A DNA stretch of 64,000 nucleotides, taken from Nitrosospira sp. NpAV (GTDB lineage: Bacteria > Pseudomonadota > Gammaproteobacteria > Burkholderiales > Nitrosomonadaceae). Where the stretch lies: NCBI RefSeq assembly GCF_000832065.1, contig NZ_JXQM01000003.1, positions 124,001 through 188,000 of the forward strand. The letters are read 5' to 3'. Position 1 is the first letter of the stretch; each line of letters begins with the position of its first letter. The position numbers were made by a program, and so were the translations under genes. The notes beneath the pieces were generated by a model. It was given only the letters and a program-made list of their open reading frames with translations, was not told the DNA's origin and ran no database searches. Positions 59,447-64,000 of this stretch are shown piece by piece.

Positions 59447-59972
59447 CTACCGCGCAAAAATTCTGTGTTTGACATTTATCACTTCCCCCCTTGAAATCCC
59501 TTGTATATCAATGCAGATTCACGCTCGGTTCCCAGCATCCGGACATGATTCGCGCCAACCACTTTGAACGTCGTCATGTTGGCCGGAAAGCATGCCAAAG
59601 GACGACAGAAACTTGACGGAAAAATTTGCTATTATAATCAACTCCGGAATGTTTCCCCCTGTTTTCCCTTTTTCGGTACCCTTCTTCATAAAACCAGCGG
59701 ATTCATAACTGATATTGACCGCTCAACCCCGCAAGGGCAAAATAGTTGGTGATCATATCCCACTAACCGGTCTCAACCACGAAGAAATTCTCTTATCATA
59801 GATAAGATTCCACCGCTATTCGTTTGTATATCACCTTCTACTGGCCTGGGCGGATATTCTTCCGGCATCCGGAATCTCCGGCACGTTGATGAGCCAGCCT
59901 AGTTTCCCATGTCCCTCTCATACTCAGGGGAATGACTGAGCGCGGCAATCTGTACTAGAGGAAGTTTCAAAA
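59447..59972. other. 526-bp aroA-cysM divergent region
   Basis: No gene. The 3' half is A/T-rich and contains the palindrome CTTATC-ATA-GATAAG (59792-59806). GAGGAAG precedes the cysM ATG. The cysM promoter, and possibly a LysR-type (CysB-like) site, are expected here. Confidence 0.45.
59792..59806. promoter_or_regulatory. 15-bp palindrome upstream of cysM
   Basis: CTTATC-ATA-GATAAG, a perfect inverted repeat with a 3-base centre, lies 165-180 bp before the cysM start. It could be an operator for a sulfur or redox regulator; no regulator is nearby. Confidence 0.3.
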
Positions 59973-60950
59973 ATGCCACATTGGTTCAAAGATAACTCGG
60001 AATCCATCGGACACACGCCACTGGTACGGCTTAATCGCGTTACTGATGGCGCTCCGGCGACCGTGCTGGCCAAGATTGAAGGGCGTAACCCGGCCTATTC
60101 CGTCAAATGCCGCATTGGAACGGCAATGATCGAAGACGCGGAATCGCGTGGACTGCTTGGTCCGGGAAAAGAACTGGTAGAACCCACCAGCGGCAATACC
60201 GGTATTGCTCTGGCATTCGTTGCCGCCGCACGCGGCCTGCCTCTGACCCTGACCATGCCGGAAACCATGAGCCTGGAACGCCGCAAGCTGCTTGCCGCTT
60301 ATGGCGCAAAGTTGATTCTGACGGAAGGTGCGCGCGGCATGAAAGGTGCGGTAGCAAAAGCCGAGGAAATTGCCGCTTCCGATCCTGGCCGGTTCGTATT
60401 GCTACAGCAATTCACCAACCCCGCTAATCCAGCCATCCATGAGCGTACCACGGGACCGGAAATCTGGAACGACACCGATGGGGCCATTGATATTTTTGTT
60501 TCCGGTGTAGGCACAGGCGGCACCATAACCGGCGTTTCGCGCTATATCAAAAAAACGCAGGGAAAAGCAATTATTTCGGTCGCGGTCGAGCCATCCGCCA
60601 GCCCGGTGCTCACCCAGCAACGCGCCGGTGAGCCACTAAAACCCGGCCCACATAAGATTCCCGGAATCGGGGCAGGTTTTGTGCCTGAAAATATGGATCT
60701 CTCACTGGTGGATGAAATCGAGCAGGTCAGTAATGAGGAGGCCTTACGCTATGCGCGCCGCCTTGCGCGTGAGGAAGGCATTATTTCCGGAGTTTCATGC
60801 GGCGCTGCTGTAGCAGTTGCGGCACGTTATGCCCGTCGCCCGGAAAATGCGGATAAAACGATCGTCGTTATCCTGCCGGATTCCGGGGAACGTTACCTGA
60901 GCTCCATCCTTTTTGAAGACGTATTCGACACACAAGGATTGACGGCCTAA
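59973..60950 (+). CDS. cysM: cysteine synthase B
   Basis: The 325-residue PLP enzyme has PLP Lys at 45 ([11 protein letters not shown]), TSGNTG (69-74) and [13 protein letters not shown], rather than SVKDR, is typical of CysM. It makes cysteine from O-acetylserine and sulfide, or S-sulfocysteine from thiosulfate. It is followed by epsC 31 bp later, which makes O-acetylserine. Confidence 0.93.
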   Translation: MPHWFKDNSESIGHTPLVRLNRVTDGAPATVLAKIEGRNPAYSVKCRIGTAMIEDAESRGLLGPGKELVEPTSGNTGIALAFVAAARGLPLTLTMPETMSLERRKLLAAYGAKLILTEGARGMKGAVAKAEEIAASDPGRFVLLQQFTNPANPAIHERTTGPEIWNDTDGAIDIFVSGVGTGGTITGVSRYIKKTQGKAIISVAVEPSASPVLTQQRAGEPLKPGPHKIPGIGAGFVPENMDLSLVDEIEQVSNEEALRYARRLAREEGIISGVSCGAAVAVAARYARRPENADKTIVVILPDSGERYLSSILFEDVFDTQGLTA

Positions 60951-60981
60951 ACGGCAAAGTTCAAAAAACAGAGCATTCATC

Positions 60982-61899
60982 ATGAAAGGAACGGGTTTGG
61001 AAATTGACACGGTTGTTGCCGAGTTGCGCACCTTGCGTTTGGAATCATTGGAAAATCGACAGAGACGGGATAGGCCGCCAAAGCTTCCTTCCCGCAAGGT
61101 ACTGGTGGGTATCGCGGATGGATTGAGTGCCGTGCTTTTTCCCCACCGACTGGGTTTACCGGAACTCACTAATCAGAGCGTCGATTTTTATGTGGGTCAC
61201 ATGCTGGATGTGACACTTCGGGATTTGCTGGTGCAAGTGCGCCGTGAACTGCGCTTTGTATCCGGCCTTGACGCCACAAGCAATACGGATCGCGAGCAGG
61301 CCGCCGCCATTATCCAGGCATTTGCCAAAAGATTACCGCATATACGCAGTTTGCTGGAGAGCGATATTCAGGCAGCTTATGAGGGAGATCCCGCTGCGCG
61401 AAGCATCGACGAAATACTGGTCTGCTATCCCGGATTTACCGCTATCACGTATTACCGGCTCGCCCATGAATTGCATTCCCTGGGAGCGCCATTGATTGCC
61501 CGCATGATTTCCGAAATCGCCCATTCCGCGACCGGCATCGAGATCCACCCGGGTGCGCGCATTAGCGGCAGTTTTTTTATTGACCATGGCACCGGCGTCG
61601 TTATCGGTGAAACCGCCATCATAGGCGAACATGTGCGGCTATATCAGGCGGTGACTCTCGGCGCCAAGCGCTTTCCGGTGGATGAAAATGGCGCGCTGGT
61701 AAAGGGCAACGTACGGCACCCGATTGTCGAAGATGATGTCGTCATCTACGCGGGCGCTACCATTCTTGGCCGCATTACCATTGGCCGTGGCTCAACCATT
61801 GGCGGCAACGTCTGGCTCACACGCAGCGTTCCCCCTGGCAGCAACATTTCACAGGCGCAGATACGCAATGAGGTATTCGACGGCGGCGCCGGAATCTAA
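60982..61899 (+). CDS. epsC: serine O-acetyltransferase (EpsC type)
   Basis: The 305-residue enzyme has an N-terminal helical domain and a left-handed beta-helix of hexapeptide repeats (IEIHPGARISGSFFIDHGTGVVIGETAIIG, with catalytic His) then LGRITIGRGSTIGGNVW. It acetylates serine for cysteine synthesis. The longer helical N-part fits the EpsC/SrpH class. It is in operon with cysM. Confidence 0.93.
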   Translation: MKGTGLEIDTVVAELRTLRLESLENRQRRDRPPKLPSRKVLVGIADGLSAVLFPHRLGLPELTNQSVDFYVGHMLDVTLRDLLVQVRRELRFVSGLDATSNTDREQAAAIIQAFAKRLPHIRSLLESDIQAAYEGDPAARSIDEILVCYPGFTAITYYRLAHELHSLGAPLIARMISEIAHSATGIEIHPGARISGSFFIDHGTGVVIGETAIIGEHVRLYQAVTLGAKRFPVDENGALVKGNVRHPIVEDDVVIYAGATILGRITIGRGSTIGGNVWLTRSVPPGSNISQAQIRNEVFDGGAGI

Positions 61900-62125
61900 T
61901 CGATATCGCGTCACAGCGGCTAGCGCTGACCTCATAAGCTCAAATCCCTGATTTTTACTTGGAGAGATATCGAGAGAATCCCGGGAAGCAGGAGCGTCCG
62001 ACAACGTTCGAAGTATCCACGTCCACTGTCGGGTTGACGCCCGGCAGGGCAATACTTAGACTGTGCGGAAAAGTTAAACCATACTTGCCATTTTCGGACG
62101 GAGCAGCAGAACAACAAGAGACATT

Positions 62126-63013
62126 ATGTACGCGAAATGCATTAAGTGCGGAAGTGAAAAGACGCACAGCTCTCGTGTGCGGCCAGGTGAGCGAACCTTG
62201 AGAACGCTGTTTCTCCGACCCATGCGCTGCAGCGATTGCAAAGAACGCTTTTGGGTGAGAAATCCCAGCGCCTATCTCGCAGCGGGAGCAACGCTGGCTA
62301 TAAGCGGACTGTTTATTGGCGCGGTTTGGCTGATCATATTAGCCAATATGTCGGATGGATACGTCGCAACGGAGACCGGATCGGAGCAACCGGCCGTTTC
62401 TGAAGCTGCTAGATCTTATCGCGATCCCCTATTGTACCCGGACGCGAAAAATGCCGACAAAGGCAGGTCCTCTGACACCGCAAATATAGCCCCTGAGGCA
62501 CGGCCAACAATATCCAATGCACAGAAGCTTGCGGATGATCACTATCTCAGAGTGCAGTCGTATCAAGAAAGTGCGGAAAAAGGAGATAGCGATGCACAAT
62601 ACAAACTTGGTTTGTTATATCTCACCGGAAATGGCGCGTTGCAAGATTTCGCAGAAGCCGCCAAATGGCTTAAATTAGCCGCGGAACAAGGCTATGCGCT
62701 TGCGCAATATGAGCTGGGCCTGATTTATCGCACTGGTCATGGTCTCGCTATTGATCCGATACAGAGCTACATGTGGCTGAATCTTGCTGCCGCAGCCGGT
62801 ATTCAGCAGGCCGTGATGATCCGGGATGAGGTTATGAGATCTCTCAGCGCCAAACAACTTGCGCAGGCTCAAAAGATTTCCCGTGAGTGGCTCGCCTCAC
62901 GGCCCAAGCCCAAACCACAGGCGCCGGAAACGACAAGAATGGAAGGTAACGATGTACCCGCCGCTAATCCTATCGTTGAGCCGAATACCGCTGCCGTTGG
63001 CAAAATCGAATAG
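62126..63013 (+). CDS. zinc-ribbon membrane protein with SEL1 repeats
   Basis: The 295-residue protein has a small zinc-ribbon-like N-terminus (C5, C8 and later CSDC), one membrane helix (about 51-75), a linker rich in Asp/Ala/Ser and three SEL1-type repeats (about 150-240; AQYKLGLLYLTGNGALQDFAEAAKWLKLAAEQGYALAQYELGLIYRTGHG). SEL1 repeats usually bind proteins. Function unknown. No operon partner is evident. Confidence 0.8.
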   Translation: MYAKCIKCGSEKTHSSRVRPGERTLRTLFLRPMRCSDCKERFWVRNPSAYLAAGATLAISGLFIGAVWLIILANMSDGYVATETGSEQPAVSEAARSYRDPLLYPDAKNADKGRSSDTANIAPEARPTISNAQKLADDHYLRVQSYQESAEKGDSDAQYKLGLLYLTGNGALQDFAEAAKWLKLAAEQGYALAQYELGLIYRTGHGLAIDPIQSYMWLNLAAAAGIQQAVMIRDEVMRSLSAKQLAQAQKISREWLASRPKPKPQAPETTRMEGNDVPAANPIVEPNTAAVGKIE

Positions 63014-63161
63014 CGGCGGCACACTAGGGAATAGCAGCAGGAACTAATCCCGGCCTGATCGGCTGATAACTTGGCCTTTATACTTGACAGAAATTCGTAT
63101 GAATTTCTGGAAACCAGGATCAAACCCTTCGAAGTAAAAAGCTCACACCGGGGAAATCGCC

Positions 63162-64000
63162 ATGAGTGAAATATTCGATGTCATTATTGTCGGAGGCGGC
63201 ACTGCCGGGCTCGCTGCCCTGCGGGAGGTAAGAAAGCGCACGCATAATTTTGTCCTTATCAACGACGGGCCTTGGGGAACAATCTGCGCCCGGGTGGGTT
63301 GCATGCCTTCCAAGCTGCTCATCGAGGCGGCAAATGCTTTTCACCATCGCGGCACTTTCGAGGAATTCGGTATCCGGGGCGGTGGCGGTCTCACACTCGA
63401 TATCGCCGCCGCACTACGACGCGTACGCCGGCTGCGCGATGATTTTGTCGCCAGTACCTTAAAAACTACCGATACTCTGGGCAAGCGCGCCATTTCCGGC
63501 CGTGCGCGTCTGCTTGGCATTGGCAGACTGGAGGTAAATGGAAGGGAGCTCCGTGCACGTAATATCATCATCGCCACGGGTTCTCGCCCGGTTGTGCCGG
63601 CTTCCTGGCGCACGCTGGGCAAACAATTACTGACCACGGATACCTTATTCGAACAGGAATCCCTGCCTTCACGTATGGCGGTAGTCGGCTTGGGTCCCAT
63701 CGGCGTTGAGATGGCCCAGGCACTTTCCCGGCTTGGTGTGGACGTAACGGCATTTGGTGAAAACAGCGCCATTGCCGGTTTGAGTGATCCGCAAATCAAT
63801 ACTGTTGCGCGAGAGCTTTTGGGACGTGAATTCCCTTTGTATCTGGGTGAGAAAGCTGATCTGGATGCTATAAATGAAGGTGTGCGAGTGAGATCCGGGA
63901 CTAGGGAAGTCATCGTCGACCAAGTGCTTGTCGCTTTGGGCCGGCGCCCAAACATCAACGGCATCGGGCTTGAGACGCTGGGCGTCGAACTGAACGAACA
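63162..64000 (+). CDS. dihydrolipoamide dehydrogenase-like flavoprotein (partial, 3' cut by window)
   Basis: The visible 279 residues of a class I flavoprotein disulfide reductase have the FAD motif VIIVGGGTAGLAAL (8-21), redox-active cysteines in GTICARVGCMPSKLL (CxxxxC), an ATG at the FAD second site (IATGSRP) and the NAD motif VVGLGPIGVEMAQAL. It lacks the usual GGTC start of the Cys motif, so it could be a divergent lipoamide dehydrogenase, mercuric-reductase-like or thiol reductase. It begins ATG 63162 with GGGGAAA near upstream. Confidence 0.88.
   Translation, partial: MSEIFDVIIVGGGTAGLAALREVRKRTHNFVLINDGPWGTICARVGCMPSKLLIEAANAFHHRGTFEEFGIRGGGGLTLDIAAALRRVRRLRDDFVASTLKTTDTLGKRAISGRARLLGIGRLEVNGRELRARNIIIATGSRPVVPASWRTLGKQLLTTDTLFEQESLPSRMAVVGLGPIGVEMAQALSRLGVDVTAFGENSAIAGLSDPQINTVARELLGREFPLYLGEKADLDAINEGVRVRSGTREVIVDQVLVALGRRPNINGIGLETLGVELNE

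Overview
This 64 kb window is chromosomal DNA of a Gram-negative proteobacterium, most likely a betaproteobacterium close to Nitrosospira/Nitrosomonas. The inference rests on gene order (aroA-cmk-rpsA-ihfB-lapA-pyrF; tsaD divergent from rpsU-yqeY-dnaG-rpoD; dacC-dat-ybeD-lipB-lipA), a PEP-CTERM exported protein, a long basic N-terminal extension on RpoD and a single-haem c'-like cytochrome. No ammonia-oxidation gene lies in the window, so the genus is a guess.

Layout. 0-7.5 kb is a catabolic or transport cluster: acyl-CoA dehydrogenase, MFS transporter, convergent alpha/beta hydrolase, alginate-export-type porin, GH88-type unsaturated glucuronyl hydrolase and a periplasmic amidohydrolase with an internal His-rich insert. 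7.5-12.5 kb is an ABC ATPase-MFP-RND pump operon on the minus strand. 12.5-19.4 kb holds tesA, a universal stress protein, bamD, rluD, pgeF, a ZIP metal transporter, rimO and the cytochrome. Two divergent pairs (ybbA/tesA, bamD/rluD) have start codons that share one CATG. 20-23.7 kb is an Mla-type lipid transport operon. 23.7-29 kb carries the lipoate and D-amino-acid/peptidoglycan operon. 29-36.2 kb holds a HerA-like ATPase, an AmpE/CobD-like membrane protein, sucCD and glpK. 36.5-39.3 kb encodes a large GGDEF-EAL sensor.

39.4-44.7 kb is an accessory stretch with a 3'-truncated nickel transporter, merC, short unrecognised ORFs, a phage-like small protein, a HAF-repeat PEP-CTERM protein and a translationally coupled pair of tiny ORFs. 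It abuts the 3' end of a tRNA(CAT) gene. 44.7-51.3 kb is the macromolecular synthesis operon with tsaD; a perfect 23-bp inverted repeat sits in the rpsU/tsaD divergent promoter region. 51.3-64 kb contains plsY, a 293-bp MITE-like element directly in front of folB, a CBS protein, the pyrF-lapA-ihfB-rpsA-cmk-aroA run, cysM-epsC, a zinc-ribbon/SEL1 membrane protein and the start of a dihydrolipoamide-dehydrogenase-like flavoenzyme cut by the window edge.

Most of the window is ordinary housekeeping. The points most worth a second look are the MITE next to folB, the inverted repeat at the rpsU/tsaD promoter, the shared CATG starts, the small coupled ORFs and the truncated gene beside the tRNA, and the ABC-RND operon that lacks an ABC permease. 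I found no CRISPR array, rRNA, integrase or intact insertion sequence.
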